33,409 bases of DNA, taken from assembly GCA_013306675.1 (NCBI GenBank), contig JABLUY010000324.1, forward strand, positions 1-33,409, written 5' to 3'. Position 1 is the stretch's first letter. The number at the start of each line of letters is the position of its first letter. This stretch comes from Thraustochytrium sp. TN22. Taxonomy: Eukaryota > Sar > Bigyra > Thraustochytrida > Thraustochytriidae. Of the stretch, positions 1-8,456 are shown piece by piece. Under the pieces are notes generated by a model. That model worked only from the letters and a program-made list of their open reading frames with translations, was not told where the DNA came from and made no database searches. The translations under genes were made by a program, and so were the position numbers.

Positions 1-60
1 AGGCGAGGCGAGGCGAGGCGAGGCGAGGCGAGGCGAGGCGAGGCGAGGCGCGGCGAGGCG
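1..60. repeat. AGGCG pentanucleotide tandem repeat
   Basis: About twelve near-perfect copies of AGGCG run from the window edge to just before the first gene, with one A-to-C change near position 51. The array may continue beyond the window. It lies in the presumed 5' flank of the gene starting at 77, so it is promoter or 5' UTR sequence of that gene. Confidence 0.9.
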
Positions 61-76
61 AGCCTGGGCGGGGAGC

Positions 77-2026
77 ATGCGCAGGGCGGAGGAGATGCCG
101 CTGCAGGAGCTGCTGCAGATCGACGTGGACGCGGAGGGTAGGGTGCGGCGGAGGAGGCGATCGTGGAGCTCGTCGAGCAGCCCGCAGCACCTCAAGGCGC
201 CCGGACACCTGCTCGCGCAGGCCGTCGCAGGCATGAGCGCAACCGCGCACGCACAACGGGCGGACGGCGCGGACGGTGCCGCACGCCTTGACATGTCCGG
301 TCTGCTTGGCATGGAGGACGAGGAGCATGAGTATCTTGAGCATGAGGACGAGGATGCGGACGACCTGGAGGACGACGAGATCTCCAACGTGGACGTCAAG
401 GACGACCCGGACAACGGCTACGACTCAGAGACGCTACGCGATATCGACGACCTGCTGTCGCCCCGTGATGACGCGGCGGCCAAGGTAGCTGGCCACGTCG
501 CTGCGCCGCCCAAGCCCGCAGCAACGGCGGCGGCGGCGGCGGCGGCGGCGGCAAGCAAACGCGCTCCAAAGGCGCGCGGTCCCGAGAGCGATGACGCCAT
601 CCCAGACGACCTGCAGTCCGAGGCCGAGGTCAAAGCCGAGCACGGCGGAGGCCGCCACACGCCGGCGCGCGACCGCAGCTTCGCGTCCCTGCGCGGGAAC
701 CTGGGCACGCCCCGGGCCTCCTCGGACGAGAACGTCGATATCGTCAACCTCCTCAACAGCTCGCGCCGCCTGCAGCAGCAACAGGCGCGTAAGGTCATGA
801 ACCGCGTGCAGACGCCCGAGAGCGTATCCAAGCATCTGCGAACGCGTAGCGATACTGAGCTCGTCGACCGCTCCGGCCGCGCATCGCGGCCCGGCAGCGC
901 CTCCTCGCGCGGCGGCTGGAAGCCCTTTGGTACGCGCGACCACCCGCCACGGCTTTCCACTTTGCGAAAGGTGGTGTCCTCGAGCCGCTCTGCAGCGGCC
1001 GCCACCGCCGACGCCGCCCAGGCCGCACGCGCGGCCAAGCAGCGCATCGAGGCGGCCGGCGGCGCCACGGCTGACTCAAAGTCCGGCGCGCCGGAGCTCG
1101 CACGTGCAAACGAGACTTCTGCCAGCGAGCACGGCGCGCCAGACATGAAGCCCGGCGCCACCTCCGCTTCCACCGCCTCCACCACGGAGGCGCGCGCCAA
1201 GGCGGCGGCGCCTGGCGGCGCCTGGTCCACGCTTGACTTTTTGCGCTGGGGGCTCGTCATCGCCCTTTGGGCGATTGCCCTTTTCAACCCAAACCTCCTC
1301 GTGGACCTCTCGCGCGGCTTCAAGGGCAGCGGCCCGCGCGGTAGCGTCCCGACCGCCGCGGTGCCCACGCCGGGCGCCACAGAAGCGACAACGCTGCCCG
1401 TGGCAGACCCGGCGTCGGTCCCTATCGAGCCCGCCGAGTCCAGCGAGGCCGCCAAGCCCGTCAGCGTCGAAGACGGGTCTGCGCGCCGCGACGCGCCCCC
1501 CGCGCCCCGGGCCGTAGAGCCGGGGCCGCCGAACGCCAAGGCCAAGTTCACCGTACCCAAGGAGCCCGCAAGGGTGGAGTTTGCTTTCCCAGCCACCGAC
1601 GGCACCAGCGTCCCGCAGGCCGGCGTCGAGCTCAAGCTCTCCTTCTTCCACCTCTACCCGGAGCAGCTTGCGCTGCATCGCAATCCGCGCCTCTGCATGC
1701 GGGTCTCCAATGGGGGCGACGACACCATGCTTGGCTGCGTCCCGGTCAAGGAGGACACCGTGCAGGTCTCGCTCAAGGCGCTCAAGCTTGGCCCCACGCG
1801 TGTCATTGCCACGCTCGTGTCTGAGGCCAAGAAGCTCGCGCGCGCCACCAGGCAAATGAACGTCGTCCTCGCTGACGCCGCCTCGCTGCCCGACGCGGAC
1901 AAGGCCCCGGCGCTCGCCGCTGCCTCCACCACCACCGTGTCCACCTCTACAACGACAGATGAGGCCACGCAGGAGCGCTGCATCACCACCTGTTCGCGCA
2001 CTTGTACGGTCACGTACGAGGTATAA
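77..2026 (+). CDS. Orphan single-pass membrane protein, 649 aa
   Basis: I do not recognise a family. The start is the first ATG after the AGGCG array and the stop is TAA. Residues 1-385 are low-complexity and charged: an acidic stretch (about 76-130), a poly-Ala run (about 148-160) encoded by GGC repeats, and Ser/Arg-rich segments. One hydrophobic helix follows at about 390-408 (WGLVIALWAIALF). The C-terminal ~240 residues look extracytoplasmic: a Pro/Ala/Thr-rich stalk, then about 480-615 with alternating hydrophobic residues that could form a beta-sandwich, then a Ser/Thr-rich tail with three cysteines (CITTCSRTC). With no signal peptide and an internal helix, a type II topology with a long cytosolic N-terminus is likely. 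Function is unknown. Convergent with the neurochondrin gene, 189 bp away. Confidence 0.75.
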   Translation: MRRAEEMPLQELLQIDVDAEGRVRRRRRSWSSSSSPQHLKAPGHLLAQAVAGMSATAHAQRADGADGAARLDMSGLLGMEDEEHEYLEHEDEDADDLEDDEISNVDVKDDPDNGYDSETLRDIDDLLSPRDDAAAKVAGHVAAPPKPAATAAAAAAAAASKRAPKARGPESDDAIPDDLQSEAEVKAEHGGGRHTPARDRSFASLRGNLGTPRASSDENVDIVNLLNSSRRLQQQQARKVMNRVQTPESVSKHLRTRSDTELVDRSGRASRPGSASSRGGWKPFGTRDHPPRLSTLRKVVSSSRSAAAATADAAQAARAAKQRIEAAGGATADSKSGAPELARANETSASEHGAPDMKPGATSASTASTTEARAKAAAPGGAWSTLDFLRWGLVIALWAIALFNPNLLVDLSRGFKGSGPRGSVPTAAVPTPGATEATTLPVADPASVPIEPAESSEAAKPVSVEDGSARRDAPPAPRAVEPGPPNAKAKFTVPKEPARVEFAFPATDGTSVPQAGVELKLSFFHLYPEQLALHRNPRLCMRVSNGGDDTMLGCVPVKEDTVQVSLKALKLGPTRVIATLVSEAKKLARATRQMNVVLADAASLPDADKAPALAAASTTTVSTSTTTDEATQERCITTCSRTCTVTYEV

Positions 2027-2137
2027 AAATGTCCGGGCCACGAGAGTCTGGAGCAAGGGTCGACTTGAGTCGAGATTGGAGTGGTTGAGTAGTCGCGAGT
2101 GTGTTTGCCTGCCTTTCATAGGAACCGAAAGTGCCTG

Positions 2138-2190
2138 CGTGTGTGTCTGTCCGTCTGTGTGTGTGTTTGTGTCTGTGTCTGTGTCTTTGC
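2138..2190. repeat. GT-rich microsatellite
   Basis: An interrupted run of TGTG and CTGTGT units lies in the 189-bp gap between the stops of two convergent genes. It is probably 3' UTR or terminator-region sequence; no clear AATAAA-type signal is visible next to it. Confidence 0.7.
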
Positions 2191-2215
2191 TGCCCCTGGG
2201 CTTCCTTCCGGCACG

Positions 2216-4162
2216 TCACGTGAATTTGGGTCGCCGCAATACGAGCGCTTGCAAACGAGGCAGCACAAAGGAGTGCAGCCCGTCGCTCTGACTTTGCATC
2301 CGCAAAAGTCCTGGGAGCACGCGTGAGATCGCCAACTCGTGCACCTCGTCGTCCCAACCCACCTGGCAAATATCCATGTACAACAGACAGCCGTGCACCT
2401 GCAGAAACGCAAAGCCGAGCGGGCCGTTCTCGTCCGGCGCTGCATAACGTGGGTTGCTCTCGAAGGCTGCCAGGGCCCCGCGCAGGGACGCCGCGTGTGG
2501 CCAGGGCAGGTTCTCGCCGCCCAAATCATGGTAGAGCTCCGCAGCATCCAGGACCGTGGTCTCCGCCTCCGTGAGGCACCCATCAGGGCCGCCGACGGCC
2601 TTCGTGGAGCTTGAGAAATCCAACTTGGACACCGCATCAACCAGAGCTGGCCCGAGCCGCTCGCGGTGCCGCGACAATATGGCGTCAGCAGACGCGCATT
2701 GCTCGGACGCGAGCAGTGTGTTGAGGGTAAGGAGCGCCGGCTGACCGGCGCCCGTCGCAGTCACGAGGAAGATCAACGTGTCCAGCCCGCCGCTAGACGC
2801 GTCTACGCCCAGCTCCTGGGCCTCCGTTTCGCCCATCACCTCGCTGCAGCCGTCCTCGAGCCAGGTCGTCAGACAGCGCTTGAGGGCCTCCGCCGCATCC
2901 GCTGGCACTCTCTGTGTGCTAGTGCTGCTGCCGGTGGTGGTGCTGGTGGTGCTGCGCATCAGGCAGGCGAAGCGCGTCAAAGACCGCACGCAAGCCTGCA
3001 TCCCGTCGCGGCACGCGAGCAGGTTCTCGGCGCCGAGCGCTGTGAAGCGGTCCTCGGGCGGCACGCGCCGCGTGTACGTCTGCGGCAGGCGCTCCGTAAA
3101 GCACCGAATGACCCACTCCAGGACGTCGCAGCACGCCACCAGTGTCTGCGTCAAGTGCTCGCCCTCTCCAGTCTCGCTGCCGAGCCACGCATACCGTGCA
3201 GACGTCAGGCTCACCTCGAGCTCGACGCTCAGGAGGCGCAGAAGGAGGCTCTCCGCGCACGCCGTGCCGAGGTTTTCTGAGCCCGCGACGGCACGGGGCC
3301 ACAGTGGGCCACAGCACGCGAAAAGGGAGCTCGCGAGCGTAAAGGTCCAGGCCCGTCGCGCGGCGCTCGCAGCTATGGACCGCTTCAGCGTCGCAAAGAC
3401 CGCGCTTGCGAGCGATTGCGCCAAGCACAGCGTGGCCTTCTCCTGATCCGATGTGGTCGCCTCGCCCCGCACCGTGCAGAGGCGCAAGTCCTCCGCGTCG
3501 CTGTGCTTGAGGAGGTGATTCACGAAAAGCTCCGCGATCTGCACGAAGGCGTCCGCTTCGCCCCCGGGCGGTGTGGGGTCCTGAGCGAGCGCGCGGAGCG
3601 CCTCGGCCAGCGATGCCAGAGCAGGCCGCGTGAGCTGGTCCGATGCGAGGCAGAGGAGGGCCAGCGCGGCATCGCGAAGCCCCTTCGCGTCCCGCACGCT
3701 GGCGGCGACAGCCTCCACGCAGCCGGGCCGTAGCACGGGCCGCGCCTTGGATGGCGCCGCCAGCAGGCCGCAGAGCGCCGCGAGGAGCTCGCGCACAAAG
3801 ACCTCGTCGGGGTCGGCGCCGACGCCGAGCTCGCGCTCCAGCAGCGTCTGCAGCGGTTGCAGCACGTCGGCGGCGAGCTCCTGCACGAGGACTGGTTCCT
3901 CCGCGAAGACCGCCAGCAGCGTGGCAGCCAGGCGCTGGAAGCCGCCTTCCTGCGCATCGGAAACCAGGAGGCGCGGCAGCAAGCTGGCGTCGCGCAGCGC
4001 CTCCACGACCTCGCGCCTGTGCGCCACGAAGCGCTCGCGCGGCAGGTGGCGCGCGAGGACCAAGAGCCCTGCCACGGCGGCCTCGTCGCTGCCCTGCTGC
4101 AACAGCCGCAGCGCCGCGGCCACGGTCTCAGCGTCCTGCTCGGGGCTCCGTGCCGTCGCCAT
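2216..4162 (-). CDS. NCDN: Neurochondrin-family protein, 648 aa
   Basis: The N-terminus (ALRLLQQGSDEAAVAGLLVL, then RLLVSDAQEGGFQRLAATLL) follows the neurochondrin pattern of a CLxLL helix, a bundle of armadillo-like helices and a xLLxLALTLLACF-like segment. The rest is Leu/Ala-rich helical repeat, and the length is close to the animal protein (about 730 aa). Neurochondrin is a cytosolic, membrane-associated adaptor linked in animals to neurite growth and receptor signalling; its role in microbes is not known to me. The frame is open to 4219, but that codon is GTG. The first ATG is at 4162 with A at -3 and G at +4, so I start there. It is divergent with the esterase gene (271 bp gap), and the two may share a promoter. 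Confidence 0.82.
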   Translation of the reverse strand: MATARSPEQDAETVAAALRLLQQGSDEAAVAGLLVLARHLPRERFVAHRREVVEALRDASLLPRLLVSDAQEGGFQRLAATLLAVFAEEPVLVQELAADVLQPLQTLLERELGVGADPDEVFVRELLAALCGLLAAPSKARPVLRPGCVEAVAASVRDAKGLRDAALALLCLASDQLTRPALASLAEALRALAQDPTPPGGEADAFVQIAELFVNHLLKHSDAEDLRLCTVRGEATTSDQEKATLCLAQSLASAVFATLKRSIAASAARRAWTFTLASSLFACCGPLWPRAVAGSENLGTACAESLLLRLLSVELEVSLTSARYAWLGSETGEGEHLTQTLVACCDVLEWVIRCFTERLPQTYTRRVPPEDRFTALGAENLLACRDGMQACVRSLTRFACLMRSTTSTTTGSSTSTQRVPADAAEALKRCLTTWLEDGCSEVMGETEAQELGVDASSGGLDTLIFLVTATGAGQPALLTLNTLLASEQCASADAILSRHRERLGPALVDAVSKLDFSSSTKAVGGPDGCLTEAETTVLDAAELYHDLGGENLPWPHAASLRGALAAFESNPRYAAPDENGPLGFAFLQVHGCLLYMDICQVGWDDEVHELAISRVLPGLLRMQSQSDGLHSFVLPRLQALVLRRPKFT

Positions 4163-4433
4163 GCTGCCCGCAACCGCGACCGCAGCCGCTAGACTTGCGG
4201 CTCTGCTCTCGCGGCACACGCGGCGCGAGGCGCTCAGCTGCCAGGCTCACTGATCAGCGCTGCCATTCACCAGAGCTGGAAACCCTTAGCGCGCGCAGCC
4301 TGCTCGCGACGTGGGATTCTGGAGGGAAAGCGGCGGCCGGCGCCCCAGCGGAGCTTCGCGTCCACGTCGCTGCACGCCGCAGGAGCAGCTCACGGGGCGG
4401 CTAGCTTGCTAGCTCCACTAGACCGCGGAGACG
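4163..4433. promoter_or_regulatory. Divergent promoter region, neurochondrin/esterase
   Basis: This is the shortest head-to-head gap in the window (271 bp). It must hold the start regions of both genes. I see a GCTAGCTTGCTAGC near-palindrome at 4400-4413 shortly before the esterase ATG, and no clear TATA element. Confidence 0.5.
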
Positions 4434-4746
4434 ATGAGGCGCTTCGTGCTCTTTGGCGACTCGCTCACGCAGGAAGGCTTCATGCCCGGGTACTGGGTCC
4501 AGCGCCTCTCGCAGCGTACGTGCGCGCCGCCGCCGCTCGCGCACGGGCCGTGCGCAGATGACTGACCGTGATTCCTCGCTCGCCGAGCCGCGCAGAGTAC
4601 GTGCGGCGCGCGGACATCTTGAACCGCGGCTTCTCCGGCTACAACACGCGCTGGGGCCTGGAGATGCTACCCGAGATTGAGAAGGACCTGCAGGGCGCTG
4701 CGCTGGGCACTATATTCTTCGGCGCGAGTACGTTTGCCGGTCCATC

Positions 4747-4790
<44 letters not shown>

Positions 4791-5456
4791 AATCGCAGCC
4801 TCTACCTAGCTAGCCACCTGGAGGCATTCGACAAGACCACAGAGTAACTGACCTTGCGTGAGGATCGCCGTGCAGACGACGCGTCCGAGGACGGCCAACA
4901 CGTGCCCCTGGATGAGTACGGCAAGAACCTCAAGAGCATGGTGGACGGCTTTCGCAACGCCGGGTGCGAGCACATCGTGCTCATCGCGCCGCCGCCTCTG
5001 GACGAGGACCTGTACTTCAAGGAGTTCCTCGAGAAGCGCCAGCGCACCAAGCTGGACCGCAAGAACGAGCTCGTGGAGCCGTACGCGAAGCGTTGCGAGG
5101 AGGTCGCCAAGGAGGCTGATGTGGCCTATGTGCCGCTCTTCTCGGCGCTCAAGGGCCGCGCCGAGAAGGATGGCAAGGACCTCGCGCACTACTTCAGCGA
5201 CGGCCTCCACTTGAACGCGAACGGCGGCGAGGTGCTCTACGAAGAGCTCACGAACGTGCTACTTCGCACCAAGCCGGACCTCGTCGTCACGCCCTGCAAG
5301 TACACGGGCAATCCGGCCAACAGCGGGTCCTCCTGCGCCGCGCTGCCTCCCTTCGGCCCGTGGTGGGACAAGATCGATCCTGCTGCTGGCATCGGCAAGG
5401 CCATGCCGTCAAGCACGGAGGAGCCCGAGCCCAAGAAGGCCAAGACGTCCGAGTGA
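4434..5456 (+). CDS. IAH1-like SGNH/GDSL esterase, 3 exons, 264 aa
   Basis: Exons are 4434-4515, 4596-4727 and 4876-5456; joined they give 265 codons including TGA. The protein is a GDSL/SGNH hydrolase of the isoamyl acetate-hydrolysing esterase (IAH1) family, which cleaves short-chain esters. Block I is FGDSLTQ (nucleophile Ser10). ILNRGFSGYNTRW is the family signature with the oxyanion Gly. GAND, formed across the second splice junction, supplies the catalytic Asn. SDGLHLNANG carries the Asp-x-x-His pair. DEYGKNLKSMV and LIAPPPLDE also match the family. The C-terminus has an extra ~45 residues ending in a basic PKKAKTSE tail that could be a nuclear localisation signal, unusual for IAH1. The splicing is inferred from frame, motif restoration and branch sites. 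Confidence 0.88.
4516..4595 (+). other. Intron 1 of the IAH1-like gene (80 bp)
   Basis: Donor GTACGT, acceptor GCGCAG, and a branch-like ACTGAC about 30 bp before the acceptor. Removal joins the block I exon to the NRGFSGYNTRW exon in frame (phase 1). Confidence 0.85.
4728..4875 (+). other. Intron 2 of the IAH1-like gene (148 bp)
   Basis: Donor GTACGT and acceptor GTGCAG, with TAACTGAC as branch site. The junction splits an Asn codon (A|AC) and restores the invariant FFGAND motif, which is strong support for the exact boundaries. The intron carries a GGCT tetranucleotide array. Confidence 0.9.
4747..4790. repeat. (GGCT)11 microsatellite inside intron 2
   Basis: Eleven perfect copies of GGCT (44 bp) lie entirely inside the second intron of the esterase gene. 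Length changes here would not affect the protein. Confidence 0.97.
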
Positions 5457-5519
5457 TTTCCTAATTCAGCACGAGTCTTCCATTGGTGGTACCAAAAGGC
5501 AAATCTTTATCTTTCAAAG

Positions 5520-5592
5520 TCACACTGGCACTGCCAGGCAGGCGCACAGACAGACAGGCAGACAGTCAGTCGAACAGACAGGGAGAGAGAGC
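5520..5592. repeat. CAGA/CAGG-rich tract in a convergent 3' gap
   Basis: Irregular ACAGACAGGCAG units followed by GAGAGAGAG lie between the convergent esterase and SLC35F-like genes (287-bp gap). One copy of CACTGGCA, the complement of the recurring TGCCAGTG motif, lies at 5523-5530. Confidence 0.6.
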
Positions 5593-5743
5593 TATGCACA
5601 CAAGCGAGCTCTACTAGCTTTCTCCGCGCCGCGGAGCTACGTACGCAGCGCCGAGGGGCATCCTTCATGAATTGATGAACGATGGCATGGCCGCTCGCTT
5701 GAGAGCGGAGTGCACGGCATGAAGCGACGCGCCGTTCACGTCC

Positions 5744-7045
5744 CTAAACGCGCGCCAGAGCCTCGATTGCGTCCACGCGCCCCGAAGCCGCGCGCTCGTC
5801 GCCGGCTCGCGGCGACGGAGGCGGTGGTTCAAGGCGCTCGAACGGGCCCATGTCGGTGGACACCGAGGTGGGTCTAGCTGCATCCGGGAGCTGGCCTGGC
5901 AGCACCGAGTTGTAGATGAGTACTCCGCCCACAATGACGGCGAGCGCGAACACGTAGAGCGGCTCGATAGGGTCCTTGAAGAGCAGGTGACCGGCGAAGA
6001 CGGCCCAGACGTCGGAGCTCAGCAGTGAGATGTTGAGAAAGGCCGCGTCGTACGTCTCCAGAAACTTGGAGATGGAGCTGTACATGCCGAAGAGGCAGAG
6101 CACATAGCCGGCAATGAGCGCCCACGCCCATCGCGGCCAGGTGCCAGCGTTGCGCAACGCCTCGTGCTCGGTGGCCGCCACCTGGACGCCGGCAAAGAGG
6201 AAGCCAAAGGCGCCCAGCAAAAAGAGGTACTCAGTGCGGTCGTGCCGCTTCACCATGGCCTCCTGCGACACGTTGCTGATGGCATAGCAGGTGGACGCGA
6301 GGATCACGAGCGCGTCGCCGAGCGGCGGGTTCGACCCGCGCTCCCCCTCGCTATCGGCACCCGAGTCGATCACCACCACCAGGGCGAGGCCGATAAGGCA
6401 CAGTACCACGCCCATGATGTTGCGAGCCGCATAGCGCACTCTCAAAAAGACCTTGCTCAGAATCATGACGACCGGGATCGTGAAGCAGTCCAGCAGCGTC
6501 ACGCTAGAGATGGTCGTGTACCGGAACGCCAGCACCGCAAGGAAGTTGCCCTGCACGTCTGCCAGCGCAATCAGCGCATACGTGTACCAGGGCGCGGCCA
6601 GCCTCGTGTCGCGCTTGGGACCCTCGGCATCGTTGCCGCCCAGCGTCTCGCTCCCTGGCGACGGCTGGTGCTGCTGCTGGTGCTGCTGCTGCTGCTGGTG
6701 CTGCTGGCCTTGCGCCTGCGGGTCGATGGCCAGGTCAACATCCTGCGCGAGCGGGGCCCTTTTGCGCACCCAGAGCGAGCCGTACACGACGGCAAGCATC
6801 AGGTACATGAAGAGGTTCTGCAGGCCGGGCACGCTGACCCCCGCGGAGCGCACAAGCGCCTCTGAGAAGACGCCTGTGCCCGTGAGCAGCACGGACAGCA
6901 GCTGGCCCAGCAGCGCGCCCCGCCATTTGCCGCAAGCAGCCAACCGCGCCGGCGGCGCGGGTCGCTCCGGCCCCATCTCGCCGCGTCCCCCGCGCCTCGC
7001 CCCCGTCCTCGCTCGCTCCCCGCGCACTAGCGGCGCCAGCTCCAT
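5744..7045 (-). CDS. SLC35F1/F2-like membrane transporter, 433 aa
   Basis: Member of the drug/metabolite transporter superfamily, SLC35F (DUF914) branch. Family hallmarks are present: ALADVQGNFLAVLAFRYTT (about 161-178), SSVTLLDCFTIPVVM (180-194), CLIGLALVVVID, LGDALVILASTCYAISNV and a final VIVGGVLIYNS helix. About ten membrane helices are visible, the usual number. Substrates of SLC35F proteins are mostly unsettled, so I assign none. Unusual is a Gln/His-rich insert at about 109-128, encoded by a CAG/CAC tract (6662-6710 on the + strand), in the cytosolic loop after the second helix. The C-terminal ~45 residues are a Pro/Ser-rich tail. The start is the first ATG; an upstream stretch up to 7103 in another frame is not family-like. 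Confidence 0.9.
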   Translation of the reverse strand: MELAPLVRGERARTGARRGGRGEMGPERPAPPARLAACGKWRGALLGQLLSVLLTGTGVFSEALVRSAGVSVPGLQNLFMYLMLAVVYGSLWVRKRAPLAQDVDLAIDPQAQGQQHQQQQQHQQQHQPSPGSETLGGNDAEGPKRDTRLAAPWYTYALIALADVQGNFLAVLAFRYTTISSVTLLDCFTIPVVMILSKVFLRVRYAARNIMGVVLCLIGLALVVVIDSGADSEGERGSNPPLGDALVILASTCYAISNVSQEAMVKRHDRTEYLFLLGAFGFLFAGVQVAATEHEALRNAGTWPRWAWALIAGYVLCLFGMYSSISKFLETYDAAFLNISLLSSDVWAVFAGHLLFKDPIEPLYVFALAVIVGGVLIYNSVLPGQLPDAARPTSVSTDMGPFERLEPPPPSPRAGDERAASGRVDAIEALARV

Positions 7046-7985
7046 TGGCGTCTGCGACCCTCGCAGCCGCGCGGGTGGCCCAGGCGAGGCGGCGCGCGCG
7101 CATGGGCAGGCATCAGCTCAGTACGCGGTCAAGAACTCCGCGAAGCCCACTTGGAAAGTAGAAGCTCCTGGAGAGTGATGCTCCTGGGACCTGAGCTTAG
7201 AGCCATCTGCGATTCTGCGGTCACCATGGGAACGGCTCGAGCGCAGAACGTAGCGAAGAAAGCATGCGGTTCTTTTGCGGTGCAGCCGCAGCACGAGCGA
7301 CCCGGAGATGTCGATCAAATCCATTCATCGTGACTCTGCACTGCTGCAACTGGTCTTGCCACTGGCAGGCCATGTCTCAAGAGTTGGCTCCAGCGTCATC
7401 GCACTGCACTGGCATGGCAATCTGCCGCCGGGCCGAGCCTCTGTCAGAGAAGGTCTCCACGAGTCGTCAACGACCTGGAGCACGTCCCTCCCCCGGCGGC
7501 GGACACCGCCGGCCCTCTCCCACTCAGGCTGGCAGTGCAGGTCCATGCCCTCGGACCGAGATCAACTTCTTCTCAGACTCTAATTCCTTGCCCATGCCAA
7601 AGCGTTATCAAACCAAGGCTCGATCTTCACTCACACTCACAGTCAGTGGGCAGCGCGTGAGCAGCGACTTCACTGTCAAGCTCAAGCGGGATGCGTCCTC
7701 CGTCTCCTCCGTCTCCTCCGTGCCCGGCTCCTCGTTCCGACAGCCCAGGCCGCAAGGGGCGGGATGAGGCGCGACGTTGACCCGCGAGTCAGACGAGGCG
7801 GGAGACAAAGACGATTTGCAGCGCCGCCTCGGCTCGCGCCACGCTGCGCGGCGCAGGCCAGGCCAAGCCAAGCCAAGCCAAAGCCCGAGAGCGCAGCGCG
7901 AGCGAGACCTCGGTTGACCGGCCCTCAGACTCGCGCAGCGCAGGCAGCGCAGGCAGCGCAGGCAACGCAGGCAGCGCAGCGCAGC
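7046..7985. promoter_or_regulatory. Divergent intergenic region, SLC35F-like/small orphan gene
   Basis: No convincing gene was found in these 940 bp; frames at 7151-7333 and 7264-7767 give no family-like sequence. The region holds two copies of CACTGGCA (7360-7367 and 7407-7414), a GCCAA pentanucleotide array at about 7855-7882, and a GCGCAGGCA array from about 7936 leading into the next gene. Confidence 0.5.
7855..7882. repeat. GCCAA pentanucleotide repeat
   Basis: About five copies of GCCAA/GCCAG in tandem, about 100 bp upstream of the small gene's ATG. Confidence 0.85.
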
Positions 7986-8018
7986 ATGGCGCAGGCGGCG
8001 CAGGCGCAGACGCAGGCG
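7936..8018. repeat. GCGCAGGCA nonamer-type repeat
   Basis: Imperfect copies of GCGCAGGCA run across the presumed start of the small gene at 7986. Inside the gene they encode Ala/Gln. Confidence 0.75.
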
Positions 8019-8288
8019 CTGGGGCGCCTCGAATCGCTGCAGAGGGCCATGACGGCGCAGCAGGCGAGCCCGGAGACGCTGTCGGAGTGCGAGGCGGTGC
8101 GGCGCGCGCTGCGCAGCGGGGACTTCGTGCTGCGCGCGCAGAGGACGAGTGGGATCGGCGCTGGCGCTGGCGCGGTCACCGCGACGGTCATCGAGGCGGC
8201 GTCCGCGCGCAGCGGCCGCCTGGAGCTCGCGCAGGCGGCAGGGTCCGACCTCGAGCATCGCCAAATGATCCTCGACGCTTTTGTGTGA
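7986..8288 (+). CDS. Small orphan Ala/Gln-rich protein, 100 aa
   Basis: I do not recognise this protein. The frame is open from 7764, but the upstream part is Arg/Pro-rich and unlike protein. From the ATG at 7986 the sequence reads as a plausible small helical protein: an Ala/Gln-rich start, an amphipathic helix (ALGRLESLQRAMTAQQ), a Cys-containing helix (SECEAVRRALRSGDFVL), a Gly/Ala loop and a final acidic helix ending DLEHRQMILDAFV. The heptad-like spacing suggests a subunit of a coiled-coil complex; this is inference. It is convergent with the demethylase gene (168-bp gap). Treating it as real also preserves the strict strand alternation of the window, which is weak extra support. Confidence 0.45.
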   Translation: MAQAAQAQTQALGRLESLQRAMTAQQASPETLSECEAVRRALRSGDFVLRAQRTSGIGAGAGAVTATVIEAASARSGRLELAQAAGSDLEHRQMILDAFV

Positions 8289-8456
8289 GCGTTGCGGTGC
8301 CAGCACCGAACAAGGCTTCTTTCTCTCTTTCTCCTCCTTCCTTTTTTGGACGTATCCTACTGCACTCACCGAGTCATTATTGCGCCTCTTGGAGCGACGA
8401 GCACACGCCGCTCTTGTTCTCCGACCAAGCTCAATCATATTGCATTGCTTTCCTTG

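Noticed and set aside
418-1635. 405-codon - strand frame in the first gene
   Set aside because: Antisense to the first gene; Ala/Ser/Arg-rich without any motif.
7264-7767. Overlapping + strand frame of 167 codons in the divergent gap
   Set aside because: No family-like sequence, ends in a simple Ser/Val repeat, and lies in presumed promoter DNA.
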